A DNA stretch of 64,000 bases from contig NZ_FRCS01000007.1 in NCBI RefSeq assembly GCF_900143005.1, positions 186,001-250,000 on the forward strand, in the 5' to 3' direction. The notes below the pieces were generated by a model. That model was not told where the DNA came from. It saw nothing but the letters and a program-made list of their open reading frames with translations, and made no database searches. Position numbers and translations under genes: made by a program. Positions within the stretch are counted from its first letter, which is position 1. Every line of letters starts with the position of its first letter. Of this stretch, positions 40,327 through 49,037 are shown piece by piece. The stretch is from Cryptosporangium aurantiacum. GTDB taxonomy: Bacteria; Actinomycetota; Actinomycetes; Mycobacteriales; Cryptosporangiaceae.

Positions 40327-41904
40327 TCAGCCCCGCGGGTGGTCGGCGTCGTCGAGCGTGACGCCGGGCCGCCCGGCCTCGACGACGAACCGCGCGGCCG
40401 TGCGTGTCGTCGTCGGACCCGGGCTCAGCACCGTGTCGACCACCCGCAGCCGGGCCTCCAGCCGGTCGGCGGTCAGGTCGCCGACCAGGTAGCCGCGCCG
40501 GTTGTCGACGTACTTGAAGTGCGGGTTCTCGGCGCGCAGCGTGTCGTGCACCCGGCGGAAGGCGGCGACATCCGCGTCACCGCCGGACGTGATCGACGTC
40601 CCGACCAGCTCGGCGGCCACGGCCGGGGAGTCGTCCGCCTCGAAGTCCGGCCGCAGGTCGCACGCCCAGGTCGCGTGCTGGTCCCCGGTGAGAACGACCG
40701 GGTTGGACGCGACGCCGCTTCCCAGGTACTCCAGCAGCCGCGTCCGCTGCAACCGGTACCCGTCCCAGCTGTCGAAGCTGTACCGTTCGCGCGGCCCGGC
40801 GCGGCGGTCACCCGCGGCCCACGCCACCTGGTTGGCCAGTAGGTTCCAGCCGCTCTCGGCCCGGGCCAGCCCGTCGAGCAGCCAGCGTTCCTGCGCCGCG
40901 CCGGTCATCGTCCGCCACGGCTCGTCGGCCTGCGCGAGCGTGCGCGGGTGCGGCGATCGGTACTGACGGGTGTCGAGAACGTGCAGCGTGGCCAGCGATC
41001 CGAACCGCAGCCGCCGGTAGAGCCGCGGCTCGGCGCCGACCCCAGCCCGCCCCAGCCGAATCGGCATGTGCTCGCAGAACGCCCGCAGCGCGGCGGCCTT
41101 CCGCGCGGCGAACGGCACCGCCTCCCGGAGCGTCGGATCGGCCGGGAGCGCGCCGGTCCAGTTGTCGTCGACGTCGTGGTCGTCGAGCGAGACCACCCAC
41201 GGGGCCGCCGCGTGCATCCGGGCCAGATCCCAGTCGGTGCGGTACTGGGCATGGAGGTTGCGGTAGTCCTCCAGCGTGTACGGCTGGCCGGTGCCGACGT
41301 GGTCTCGCAGCCGGTCGGGCCCCGGCGCGGCCTCGTAGATGTAGTCGCCGAGGAACAGGACGAGGTCGACGTCCTCCTCGGCCATCGCCCGGTACGCCGT
41401 GTAGAAGCCGTCCTGCCAGTTCTGACAGGACGCGGTGGCGAACCGCAGGTGCCCGGGGCGCGCGTCGGGCGCCGGTGCGGTGCGGGTGCGGCCGACCGGC
41501 GACGACTGGCCGTCCACCCGGAACCGGTAGAAGTACTCCGCGCCGGCGCGCAGTCCGCGGACGTCGACGTGGACGGTGTGCGCCGAGGCGGGGTGTGCCA
41601 CTGCGGTACCGGAGCGCACGATCGTCCGAAAGCGTTCGTCGGGCGCGACCTCCCAGTGGACCGGTACTGGGGTCCGTGGCATACCGCCGCCCTCGGTGGG
41701 GCGCGGCGCCAGCCGCGTCCAGAGCACGACGCCGTCGGGTAACGGGTCGCCGGACGCCACCCCGAGCGTGAACACGTCGGCCGGGACCCGGGACGGCCGG
41801 GCCGACCGCACCCGGCTCCGCTGGCCGTCGGCGCTCAGCAGGACCGGGATGAGCAGCCCGGACGCCAGGAAGCGACGCCGGGGGAGCGGGTAGGAGAGCG
41901 GCAC
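40327..41904 (-). CDS. phoD: Alkaline phosphatase D / PhoD-like phosphodiesterase, Tat-exported (copy 1)
   Basis: A protein of 525 aa. A Tat signal PLPRRRFLASGLL lies at residues 7-19. The N-terminal Fn3-like domain (FTLGVASGDPLPDGVVLWTRLAP) is followed by the calcineurin-like PhoD catalytic domain: FATASCQNWQDGFYTAYR, LFLGDYIYEAAPG, SLDDHDVDDNWTG and LTGDQHATW. The metal ligands (Cys/Asp/His pattern) match the Ca/Fe PhoD family, which releases phosphate from phosphodiesters outside the cell. The GTG start lies 20 bp after the TetR gene; upstream extension would run through that gene. A closely similar paralogue lies at 46740-48362. Confidence 0.9.
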   Translation of the reverse strand: MPLSYPLPRRRFLASGLLIPVLLSADGQRSRVRSARPSRVPADVFTLGVASGDPLPDGVVLWTRLAPRPTEGGGMPRTPVPVHWEVAPDERFRTIVRSGTAVAHPASAHTVHVDVRGLRAGAEYFYRFRVDGQSSPVGRTRTAPAPDARPGHLRFATASCQNWQDGFYTAYRAMAEEDVDLVLFLGDYIYEAAPGPDRLRDHVGTGQPYTLEDYRNLHAQYRTDWDLARMHAAAPWVVSLDDHDVDDNWTGALPADPTLREAVPFAARKAAALRAFCEHMPIRLGRAGVGAEPRLYRRLRFGSLATLHVLDTRQYRSPHPRTLAQADEPWRTMTGAAQERWLLDGLARAESGWNLLANQVAWAAGDRRAGPRERYSFDSWDGYRLQRTRLLEYLGSGVASNPVVLTGDQHATWACDLRPDFEADDSPAVAAELVGTSITSGGDADVAAFRRVHDTLRAENPHFKYVDNRRGYLVGDLTADRLEARLRVVDTVLSPGPTTTRTAARFVVEAGRPGVTLDDADHPRG

Positions 41905-41924
41905 GGGAGTCGGGCGCGGGGGTT

Positions 41925-42530
41925 TCAGCGCTGCGGCCCCAGCAGCGACTCGGCCAGCAGGCGGAGCCGGTCGACCGCGGCCGGGTCGCCGAAGCGGAGC
42001 GCGGTGTTCGTCGCGCAGAGCAGCGCGTCCAGGCCGAACGCGGCGTGCTCGGCGTCCACCGCGGGGATCTCGCCCGCCGCGACGGCGATGCGGATCTGCG
42101 CGGCGAGCAACCCGATCCAGTCCCGCTGGTCGCGCGCCAGCGCGTCGTGCACCGGGCCGGGGTGGCTGTCGAACTCGGCCAGGTTCGCGACCCGGAAGCA
42201 GCCGCCGGTGAACAGCGGCGTCGTGGCGTAGGTGATCCACCCGTCGAGCAGCGCCAGCAGGCGGGCGCGGCCGGGCGGCGCCGACCGTGCAGGTCGCACC
42301 ACCGCATCGACGAACAGGTCCCTGGCGGTGTCCACGGTGGCCAGCTGGAGCGCCTCCTTCGTCCGGAACAGCGTTTGGATACCGGCCTTGCTCATCCCGG
42401 TGTCCTCGGCCAGCCGCCCGAAGCTCAACCCGCCGAGCCCGTCGAGCGAGGCGACGTCGACGGCGCGACGGAGCACGGTCTGCCGTGTCCGCGCCCCGCG
42501 CAACAGGCGCTTGTCGGTCGTCACCGCCAT
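41925..42530 (-). CDS. TetR/AcrR family regulator
   Basis: A protein of 201 aa. The N-terminal HTH (GLGGLSFGRLAEDTGMSKAGIQTLFRTKEAL) matches TetR region 1-60; the C-terminal helical domain resembles the TetR_C subgroup with LLDGWITYA and GGCFRVANLAEFDSHPGPV. It lies between an upstream SGNH hydrolase gene (16 bp) and the phoD copy (20 bp), probably in one operon. The AT-rich palindrome before the SGNH gene is the likely operator. Confidence 0.88.
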   Translation of the reverse strand: MAVTTDKRLLRGARTRQTVLRRAVDVASLDGLGGLSFGRLAEDTGMSKAGIQTLFRTKEALQLATVDTARDLFVDAVVRPARSAPPGRARLLALLDGWITYATTPLFTGGCFRVANLAEFDSHPGPVHDALARDQRDWIGLLAAQIRIAVAAGEIPAVDAEHAAFGLDALLCATNTALRFGDPAAVDRLRLLAESLLGPQR

Positions 42531-42546
42531 ACCGGCGATCGTAGGG

Positions 42547-43203
42547 TCACCGGGTCAGCTGACGAGCGAGCGCCCGCACCATCTCGGCCGCGAGGACCGC
42601 CTGCCCGGCGGTGGAGAAGTGGATCCGGTCGGCGCTGAGCAGGTCGTCCCGCGCGTTGACCGGGTGGTCCTCCATGTCGACGAGGACCGCGTCGAACTCC
42701 GCGGCCAGCGCGCGGACGAGCGCGTTGAGCCGCCGGATCCGGTCGCGCCAGTCCGGGAACACCGGGACGACGTACTCGGACGAGAGCGTGAACGTGGTGA
42801 GCAGCGCGCCGCTGGTGGCCGACCGCGTGTAGAGGACGCGCAGCAGCCGGGCGATCCGCTCGTAGTCCGGCTGTCGCCGCAGCAGGTCGTTGGCGCCGCA
42901 CGGCAGGTGCAGCAGGTCCGGCCCGAACGAGAGCGCCTCGTCGAGCTGGGAGCCGAGCGTGTCCGCGGTCGTGGCGCCGACGACCGCGGTGTTGAGGTAC
43001 GCGAGCCGGGGATGGACGTCACGGAGGTGGCCGGCGAGCCGGTCGGACCATCCGGCGGCCCGGTAGCCGGGGATGGCGTCGCCGGTGCCCGCGGAGAGGC
43101 TGTCGCCGATCACCGCGTACCGACGCCAGGGCGCGGCGGCGAGTAACGCGGACGCGCTGTCCGGCGGGAGGCACATCGGGTCGGCGTCCTCGAGAATCAT
43201 CAT
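42547..43203 (-). CDS. SGNH/GDSL hydrolase
   Basis: A protein of 218 aa with blocks I-V of the SGNH fold: VIGDSLSAG (nucleophile Ser), a block II Gly region around NTAVVGATTADTLGSQ, CGANDLL (block III Asn) and the terminal SADRIHFSTAGQ with Asp and His. It has no signal peptide, so it is probably a cytoplasmic esterase or acyl hydrolase. The ATG at 43203 is 6 bases after a TATTCT -10 box on this strand, suggesting a leaderless mRNA. The gene heads the SGNH-TetR-phoD operon. Confidence 0.88.
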   Translation of the reverse strand: MMILEDADPMCLPPDSASALLAAAPWRRYAVIGDSLSAGTGDAIPGYRAAGWSDRLAGHLRDVHPRLAYLNTAVVGATTADTLGSQLDEALSFGPDLLHLPCGANDLLRRQPDYERIARLLRVLYTRSATSGALLTTFTLSSEYVVPVFPDWRDRIRRLNALVRALAAEFDAVLVDMEDHPVNARDDLLSADRIHFSTAGQAVLAAEMVRALARQLTR

Positions 43204-43209
43204 GAGAAA

Positions 43210-43233
43210 AGAATACGTCCGACCGTATGTATT
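43210..43233 (-). promoter_or_regulatory. Promoter/operator of the SGNH-TetR-phoD operon
   Basis: On the minus strand, the -10 element TATTCT lies at 43215-43210. It overlaps a 22-bp imperfect palindrome with outer arms AATAC (43212-43216) and GTATT (43229-43233) and an inner ATACG/CGTAT pair (43214... to 43228 area). This fits a TetR-type operator controlling the operon that encodes the TetR protein. The region is clearly more AT-rich than its surroundings. Confidence 0.5.
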
Positions 43234-43270
43234 TTTTCAGCAAACGGAAGATGAACAACTGGCATCCGAA

Positions 43271-43298
43271 TTGTCCTACTGCGACCACTGTGTACTCT
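43271..43298 (+). promoter_or_regulatory. Putative promoter of the PstS-like gene
   Basis: TTGTCC at 43271-43276 and TACTCT at 43293-43298 are 16 bp apart, with TG before the -10. Predicted transcription start is about 43305, giving a 5' leader of about 30 nt with AGGAG at 43315-43319 and the ATG at 43334. This supports the downstream start over an earlier in-frame ATG at 43202. Confidence 0.4.
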
Positions 43299-43333
43299 GC
43301 GCTCGTGCGCCCGCAGGAGAACGGCTGACGTTC

Positions 43334-44887
43334 ATGCTCAGCAGCATCGGCGACAACGCCGACACGATTCTGACGTTCCTCACCACGATCGCGACGCTGG
43401 TCACCGCGGCCGGCTGGCTGTTCGAGCGGGTCAGCAGCCGGAGCCGCAAGCGGTTGAACTACCGGGTGCACTGGAACGAGTCGCTCACCCGGCCCGAGGG
43501 AGAGCCGTTCGCCGACGATCTCGTACTGAGCCACAAGGGCGACGTGGTCAAGGACCCCCAGGTCGCGGTGATCCGGGTCGAGAACACCGGCGGAACGTTG
43601 ACCCGGGACGACTTCGACCAGCCGCTGGTATTCGGGTTCGGTAAGCGCCAGGTCATCCACGCGGTCGTCGGGGAGACGGAGGGCGCCAAGCTCAAGAACG
43701 CGTTCGGCGAGCTCGGCAAGGAACCGGTGTCCACCTCCGAGCTGCGCCTTCCGGCCGTGGAGATGCGACACGGCGACCGCTTCAAGCTCACCGTGCTGCT
43801 CACCGGCGTCCGCGACGAGGTCACCGGTGCCTGGGATCACCGGGATGGCGGCCGCCTGATCGAGGAGGAACGTCGGGTCCGGCGCAGCCGCCGTGGCCTG
43901 GCCCTCGGTGGTGCGACGCTCGCGTTACTGGGCCTGCTCCTCGGCCTGATCATCGTGCCGTCCGACTCCGAGCCGCGCCGGGTCGCGATCAGCTGCCACG
44001 CCGGCACCGTCTCGATCAGCGGCTCCACCGCACTCAAGCCGGCCATCGAGACGCTGGCGGGCGAGTTCAAGAAACGGTGCCGGGAGGCGAGCCCGGACGC
44101 CGAACCGCAGATCCTGGTCAGCGAGTCCGGGAGCCGGACCGCGCTGGACCGCCTCGTCAAGCTCGGCACCGCGGCCACCAACCAGGAGATCCAGCGCACC
44201 TGGCTGGTGATGTACGACGGCACCGCGGCCGACCCTGGCCGCGTCCTCGCCCGGCACACGCTCGGCATCGGGATCTTCGGCGTCGTCGCGCACCGGGGCG
44301 CGGTCCCGGACGGCGGCCTCTCCCGCGAGGAGGTCCAGCGGCTCTGGGACGGCCGGGCGTCCACGTACGACGTCGTCGGCGGCACCGCCGACCTGGAGGT
44401 CAAGCTCGTCAGCAGGCAGGCGGGCTCCGGGACGCGCGCCACGTTCGAGCAGACCGTGCTCGGGAAACGGCCGGCGGCGGCGCCGGAGACGTCGTCGGAC
44501 TGCAACGGCCTGGACCCGAAGCCGAAGTCGGACGTCGTCCACTGCACGCTGCGGACCACCGACGACGTGCTCCGGGTCGTCGACTCGCTGGACGGGGCGA
44601 TCGGCTACGCGGACGTCCGGACCGCGGCGAAGTACCCGGACGTCGAGGTGCTGCGGCTCGACGGCTACGGCCCGAGCGAGGAGGACGTGGCGTCCGAGGC
44701 CTATCCGTTCTGGGCCGTGGAGAACCTCTACACGTTCGGCGAACCGCCCGCGGGCACCGCGCTCAAGGACTTCCTCGCGTTCCTCGCCACCGACGAAGCG
44801 CGCGAGATCCTCACCGAGAAGTTCGGCTACCTTCCGTGCAGTCACTTCAGCCGGAGTGAGCCCGCTCGGGCATGCGCATCGAAGTGA
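43334..44887 (+). CDS. Two-TM membrane protein with extracytoplasmic PstS-like substrate-binding domain
   Basis: A protein of 517 aa. One TM helix is near the N-terminus (about 10-33). A cytoplasmic alpha/beta domain follows (about 40-175), rich in strands (VHWNESLTRPEGEPF, VAVIRVENTGGTLTRDDF). A second TM lies at about 188-209. The remainder (about 215-517) is a PBP-like domain of the PstS type with SISGSTALKPAIETLAGEF and RQAGSGTRATFEQTVLG, the phosphate-binding loops. It is anchored, not a lipoprotein, and lacks the Pst permease genes. It may therefore be a sensor of phosphate or another oxyanion. PhoD-type phosphodiesterases flank it within a few kb. Confidence 0.82.
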   Translation: MLSSIGDNADTILTFLTTIATLVTAAGWLFERVSSRSRKRLNYRVHWNESLTRPEGEPFADDLVLSHKGDVVKDPQVAVIRVENTGGTLTRDDFDQPLVFGFGKRQVIHAVVGETEGAKLKNAFGELGKEPVSTSELRLPAVEMRHGDRFKLTVLLTGVRDEVTGAWDHRDGGRLIEEERRVRRSRRGLALGGATLALLGLLLGLIIVPSDSEPRRVAISCHAGTVSISGSTALKPAIETLAGEFKKRCREASPDAEPQILVSESGSRTALDRLVKLGTAATNQEIQRTWLVMYDGTAADPGRVLARHTLGIGIFGVVAHRGAVPDGGLSREEVQRLWDGRASTYDVVGGTADLEVKLVSRQAGSGTRATFEQTVLGKRPAAAPETSSDCNGLDPKPKSDVVHCTLRTTDDVLRVVDSLDGAIGYADVRTAAKYPDVEVLRLDGYGPSEEDVASEAYPFWAVENLYTFGEPPAGTALKDFLAFLATDEAREILTEKFGYLPCSHFSRSEPARACASK

Positions 44888-44893
44888 GCGCGG

Positions 44894-44907
44894 CCCCCGA
44901 ACGGGGG
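44894..44907. terminator. Small GC hairpin after the PstS-like gene
   Basis: CCCCC at 44894-44898 pairs GGGGG at 44903-44907 around a GAAC loop, 7 bp after the stop codon. The stem is short, so termination may be weak; transcription could read on into the kinase gene 49 bp downstream of the stop. Confidence 0.35.
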
Positions 44908-44935
44908 ACAGCACGGGCAGCGCAGCCTCCGTAGC

Positions 44936-46774
44936 ATGCGGCTGGTGTCGGGCCACTGGCTCACCCTTCCGAGCACCGTGCCGGTCCTCCGGCACCACGC
45001 GGTGCGGGTCGTCGTGTGCGCGGTGGCGGCCGGGACCCTGGTCGTGCTGATCGGCGCACCGTACTGGCGCACCCACCCGGTGCACGGTGTCGTCGCCACG
45101 CTCGCCTGCGCCGGGTTCGCCGCGGCCGGTGCGATGCTCTCGACCGGCGGTCCGCGGCGGCAGCTCACCGGCCGGTTACTGATCGCGGGCGGGTTCTGCT
45201 GGCCGTTCGCCTGGATGGTCTCCTGGGGCGGCGGCCCGGGCCCGATGCTCTCGTTCCTCGCCCAGTTCGGCTTCTTCGTGTTCCTCGGCACCGCGATCCT
45301 GTCGTACCCCGAGGGCCGGATCACCCGGCGGCAGGACCGGGCCTGGGTGGTCGTCGCGATCGGCGTGCTGATCGGCACGGAAGTCGCGCTCCAGTCCGTC
45401 ACCGCGCCCGAGTGGGTGGGCGTGCACACCGGCGTCTCCTGGCTGCGGGTGGCGGAGAACCGGACCGCGTTCGAGGTCGGCATCCGGAGTCAGGCCGTCG
45501 CGCAGGTGCTGCTCGCCACCTGGTTCGCCTGGCTGCTCTGGCGCCGCGCCCGCTGGCTGTCCAACCTCGACCGGCGGATCGCGATCCCGGTGCTGGTGGC
45601 GACGGCCGCGCTCGGGCTGGTCGCGTCGGTCCAGTCGCTCTTGCAGCCCGAGGCCTGGACGAACGTCGCGGAGCTGCAGGCGTTCTATTTCAACCAGGGC
45701 GTGATTGCGCTGGTCGTGTCGCTGGCCGTGGTCTCCGGCGCGCTGCGTGACCGCTGGTGGGAGCTGAGCGCGCCGTACCGCGTCGTCCGGATCACCTCGT
45801 CCGGGACGTCGGTCGCGACGGTCCGGGGTGCGCTGGCCGACGCGCTCCGCGACGGGACCCTGCGCCTGTACTTCTGGGCGCCTGCCGAGCACGGGTGGGT
45901 CGACCCGGCCGGCCGGCCGGCTGCGCCGGTCCCTACCGGCACGGCCGGCGCTGCGGACCCGGCCGAGACGGCCGACCCGGCCGAGGACCGCCGGTGGCGG
46001 ATCTCGATCGCCGGCGAGCAGCACCCACTGGCGATCGTCGACGTCGACGCCTCGCTGCGGCGCCGTCCGGTTCTGGTGGACGCCGTCCTGCGCGCCGGTG
46101 GCCAGGCGCTGCTCACCGCCCAGTTGCAGGCCGCGGCCAGCGCGCACCTCGCCCAGGTGCTGGCCGCCCAGGACCGGCTGGAGGAGAACAAGCTCGCCGA
46201 GCGGTCCCGGCTGGAACAGGAGCTGCGCGACGGGGCGCAACACCGCCTGGGCGCGCTCGCGGGTCGCCTGGACCGGCTGAGCGAGCAGACGTCCGACCCG
46301 GTGGCGACCGTCGTCGCCACCGAGTGCCGGGACGAGGTGCGCGCGACCCTGCGGGAGCTGGAGCACCTGGCGCGCGGGCTGCTCCCGCCACAGCTGCGCG
46401 AACACGGGCTCGGACCGGCGATGGAGGAGGTGGCCGCGCGGCTCCGGCTGCCGGTGCGGTTCGTGGTCTGCCCGGGACGGTTTCCGGCCGTGGTCGAGGC
46501 GACGCTCTACTACGCGCTCTGCGAGGGCCTGACGAACGTCGCGAAGTACGCGCCCGAGGCGACCGTGCAGGTCGCGGTCACGCTCGCCGACGGCTGGCTG
46601 ACCGCTCTGGTGGTGGACGACGGGCCGGGCGGCGCCGTGGCGAAACCGGGCGGCGGGCTGGCAGGCGTCGAGCGGCGGGCTCGCGCGCTCGCCGGGTGGG
46701 TGCGGGTGGACAGTTCCGCCGAGGGCACCCGCCTGTGCGTCACCGTCCCGGCGGACGCTGCCCTAGTGGCGTGA
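44936..46774 (+). CDS. Histidine-kinase-like membrane sensor lacking the canonical phospho-acceptor His
   Basis: A protein of 612 aa with about eight TM helices (residues 20-275), a variable domain (about 280-400), then a HisKA_3/HATPase module. The dimerisation motif reads SRLEQELRDGAQHRLGALAG: the His of the usual ELHDG is Arg431. The ATP-binding half is intact: EGLTNVAKYAP (N box) and DDGPGGA...GGGLAGVERRARALAG (G boxes). It may phosphorylate through the alternative His434-435 region, act as an allosteric sensor, or be inactive. No response regulator gene is adjacent. It overlaps the 3' end of the convergent phoD copy 2 by 35 bp. Confidence 0.85.
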   Translation: MRLVSGHWLTLPSTVPVLRHHAVRVVVCAVAAGTLVVLIGAPYWRTHPVHGVVATLACAGFAAAGAMLSTGGPRRQLTGRLLIAGGFCWPFAWMVSWGGGPGPMLSFLAQFGFFVFLGTAILSYPEGRITRRQDRAWVVVAIGVLIGTEVALQSVTAPEWVGVHTGVSWLRVAENRTAFEVGIRSQAVAQVLLATWFAWLLWRRARWLSNLDRRIAIPVLVATAALGLVASVQSLLQPEAWTNVAELQAFYFNQGVIALVVSLAVVSGALRDRWWELSAPYRVVRITSSGTSVATVRGALADALRDGTLRLYFWAPAEHGWVDPAGRPAAPVPTGTAGAADPAETADPAEDRRWRISIAGEQHPLAIVDVDASLRRRPVLVDAVLRAGGQALLTAQLQAAASAHLAQVLAAQDRLEENKLAERSRLEQELRDGAQHRLGALAGRLDRLSEQTSDPVATVVATECRDEVRATLRELEHLARGLLPPQLREHGLGPAMEEVAARLRLPVRFVVCPGRFPAVVEATLYYALCEGLTNVAKYAPEATVQVAVTLADGWLTALVVDDGPGGAVAKPGGGLAGVERRARALAGWVRVDSSAEGTRLCVTVPADAALVA

Positions 46775-48362
46775 CCGTGCCGCCGGGGGCGCCGGACAGA
46801 TCGGGCGGCCCGTCCAGAGTGACGCCGGGGCGGTCGTTCTCGACGACGAAGCGGGCGCCCGTGCGTACCGCTCCACCGTGGGGGTCGGTCACCGTGTCGA
46901 CGACCCGCAGCCGGACGCGGAGCGCGGTCGCGGTCAGCTCGCCGAGCAGGTAGCCGCGCCGGTTGTCGATGTACTTGCAGTGCGGGTTCTCCGCCAGCAA
47001 CGGCGCGTGCTCGCGGCGGAAAGCCTCGACGTCCGGGTCGCCGCCGGACGTGATCGACGTCCCGGCCAGCTCGGCGGCGAGAATCGGGGAGCCGTCCACG
47101 CCGGGGTGGGGCTTCACGTCGCAGGCCCAGGTCGCGTGCTGGTCCCCGGTGAGGACGACCGGGTTGCGCGCGGCGCCGCTTCCCAGGTACTCCAGCAGCC
47201 GCCTGCGCTGCACGCGGTAGCCGTCCCAGTTGTCGAAGCTGTACCGCTCGCCCGGGCCCGCGCGACTGTCCACCGAGGCCCACAGCACCTGGTTCGCGAG
47301 CAGGTTCCAGTCGCTCCCGGCGCGGGTCAGCCCGTCGATCAGCCACCGCTCCTGGCCGGGCCCGGTCATCGTCCGCCAGGGCTCCTCGGCCTCCGCCACG
47401 GTGGTGGCGTGCGGCGACCGGTACCGGCGGGTGTCGAGGACGTGCAGCGTGGCCAGCGTCCCGAACCGTAATCGCCGGTAGAGCTCGGTGTCCGGCCCGA
47501 CCCGGACCGGCATGTGCTCGACGAACGCCCGGATGCCCGCCGCCTTGCGCGCGGTGAACGGCACCGCCTCGCGGACCGACGGGTCGGCCGGTTCCGCGCC
47601 GGTCCAGTTGTCGTCCACGTCGTGGTCGTCCAGCGAGACGACCCAGGGCGCGGCGGCGTGCGCCCGGGCCAGGTCGGGGTCGGTGCGGTACTGGGCGTGG
47701 CGGTTGCGGTAATCCTCCAGTGTGTACGGCTGGCCGGTGCCGCAGTGCGCGCGGAGCAGCCCGGTCCACGGCGCGGCCTCGTAGATGTAGTCGCCGAGGA
47801 ACGCGACGAAGTCCAGGTCCTCGTCGGCGAGCGAGCGGTACGCGGTGTAGTAGCCGTCCTGCCAGTTCTGGCACGACGCGGTGGCGAACCGGAGCCGGCG
47901 GGGCCGGGCGTCCGGCGCGGGCGCGGTACGGGTGCGGCCGACCGGGGAGGCCTGGCTCCCGACCCGGAAGCGGTAGAAGTAGTCGGCGGCGGGGCGCAGC
48001 CCGCGGACGTCGACGTGGACGGAGTGCGCCGCCGACGCGTGCGCGGTTGCGGTGCCGGCCTTGACGATCGTCCGGAAACGTTCGTCGGCCGCGACCTCCC
48101 AGCGCACGGGAACCGGTCGCTCGGGCATGCCGCCGCCCTCCGTGGGGCGCGGCGCGAGCCGCGTCCAGAGCACGACGCCGTCCGGTAACGGGTCGCCGGA
48201 CGCCACCCCGAGCGTGAACACCCCCGCGGGGACGACGGTCGCGGCACGGCTGGGGACGCCGGCGCGGACACCGTCGGCGCCGACCAGCGCGGGACCCAGG
48301 AAACCCGCCCCGGCGGAACCGACGAGGGCGAGAAAGCGGCGGCGGGGGAGCGGATAGTCCAC
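46740..48362 (-). CDS. phoD: Alkaline phosphatase D / PhoD-like phosphodiesterase, Tat-exported (copy 2)
   Basis: A protein of 540 aa, colinear with the copy at 40327-41904. A Tat signal PLPRRRFLALVGSAGAG is at residues 4-20; the Fn3-like domain is GVFTLGVASGDPLPDGVVLWTRL; catalytic motifs are FATASCQNWQDGYYTAYR, AFLGDYIYEAAP, SLDDHDVDDNWTG and LTGDQHATW. The C-terminus is about 20 residues longer and Pro/Gly-rich. Several stretches are near identical to copy 1 at the DNA level, so one arose by duplication. The TetR gene starts upstream at 48983 and ends 18 bp before this start. Confidence 0.9.
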   Translation of the reverse strand: MDYPLPRRRFLALVGSAGAGFLGPALVGADGVRAGVPSRAATVVPAGVFTLGVASGDPLPDGVVLWTRLAPRPTEGGGMPERPVPVRWEVAADERFRTIVKAGTATAHASAAHSVHVDVRGLRPAADYFYRFRVGSQASPVGRTRTAPAPDARPRRLRFATASCQNWQDGYYTAYRSLADEDLDFVAFLGDYIYEAAPWTGLLRAHCGTGQPYTLEDYRNRHAQYRTDPDLARAHAAAPWVVSLDDHDVDDNWTGAEPADPSVREAVPFTARKAAGIRAFVEHMPVRVGPDTELYRRLRFGTLATLHVLDTRRYRSPHATTVAEAEEPWRTMTGPGQERWLIDGLTRAGSDWNLLANQVLWASVDSRAGPGERYSFDNWDGYRVQRRRLLEYLGSGAARNPVVLTGDQHATWACDVKPHPGVDGSPILAAELAGTSITSGGDPDVEAFRREHAPLLAENPHCKYIDNRRGYLLGELTATALRVRLRVVDTVTDPHGGAVRTGARFVVENDRPGVTLDGPPDLSGAPGGTVTPLGQRPPGR

Positions 48363-48380
48363 CGGCGCCCCCTCGGCTCG

Positions 48381-48983
48381 CTAGGGTCGGACCGCGGGCA
48401 GCAGGATCTCGTCGATGATCGAGACCAGGAACTCCCGGTCGACCGGACGCTGCTGGAACAGCGTGCGGTAGAACGTCATCGACGGGCTGAGCAGCGCGAG
48501 GAACTCGACGTCACAGTCGGCGCGGATCTCGCCGCGCTCGATCGCCCGCCGGAGCAGGAACCGGTTGGCGGCGGCGCGGGGCTCGATCATCGCGGCGCGG
48601 AGCGCGTCACCGAGCTCGGGGTGCTTGGACAGCATCGAGACCACGCCGGACATGATCTGCAGTTTGCGCGTCGCGTCCTGGATCGTCGGCGGCTTGATCA
48701 TCGCCAGCAGGTCGCCGCGCAACGTGCCGGTGTCGGGCAGCGCCTCCGGCCGGAGGTCTTCCTTCTTCATGCAGCCGATCGCGTCGATGACCAGTTCGGC
48801 CTTCGACGGCCAGCGGCGGTAGAGCGTGGCCTTGCCGGCCTTGGCGCGGGCCGCGACCTGGTCGATCGTCATGCCCTCGTAGCCGGTCTCGGCCAGGACG
48901 TCGAGCGCCGCGTCGAGGATCTCGGGGTCGCGCGTGTGGTCGCGCTTGCGGCCCGGCTTCACGGCGGGCGCGGCGGACGTCAT
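48381..48983 (-). CDS. TetR/AcrR family regulator (divergent from MFS pump)
   Basis: A protein of 200 aa: an N-terminal TetR HTH (DQVAARAKAGKATLYRRWPSKAEL) and a C-terminal ligand domain of the TetR_C_16-like type (LLAMIKPPTIQDATRKLQIMSGVVS). It is transcribed away from an MFS transporter gene, and the 97-bp intergenic region holds a perfect 12-bp palindrome. This is the classical arrangement of a repressor controlling its efflux pump. phoD copy 2 follows 18 bp downstream, so it may be co-transcribed and co-regulated. Confidence 0.9.
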   Translation of the reverse strand: MTSAAPAVKPGRKRDHTRDPEILDAALDVLAETGYEGMTIDQVAARAKAGKATLYRRWPSKAELVIDAIGCMKKEDLRPEALPDTGTLRGDLLAMIKPPTIQDATRKLQIMSGVVSMLSKHPELGDALRAAMIEPRAAANRFLLRRAIERGEIRADCDVEFLALLSPSMTFYRTLFQQRPVDREFLVSIIDEILLPAVRP

Positions 48984-49037
48984 CGGCCGGCTCTCCTCTC
49001 CTGCGTAGTCCGCTCATGGTACGGCACAGTTCCGGAA

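Noticed and set aside
43202-43333. Upstream in-frame extension of the PstS-like gene with a Cys-rich CDHCVLC segment
   Set aside because: It covers an AT-rich intergenic region with two promoter-like elements and an operator palindrome, and lacks a ribosome-binding site. The start at 43334 with the promoter at 43271-43298 fits better.
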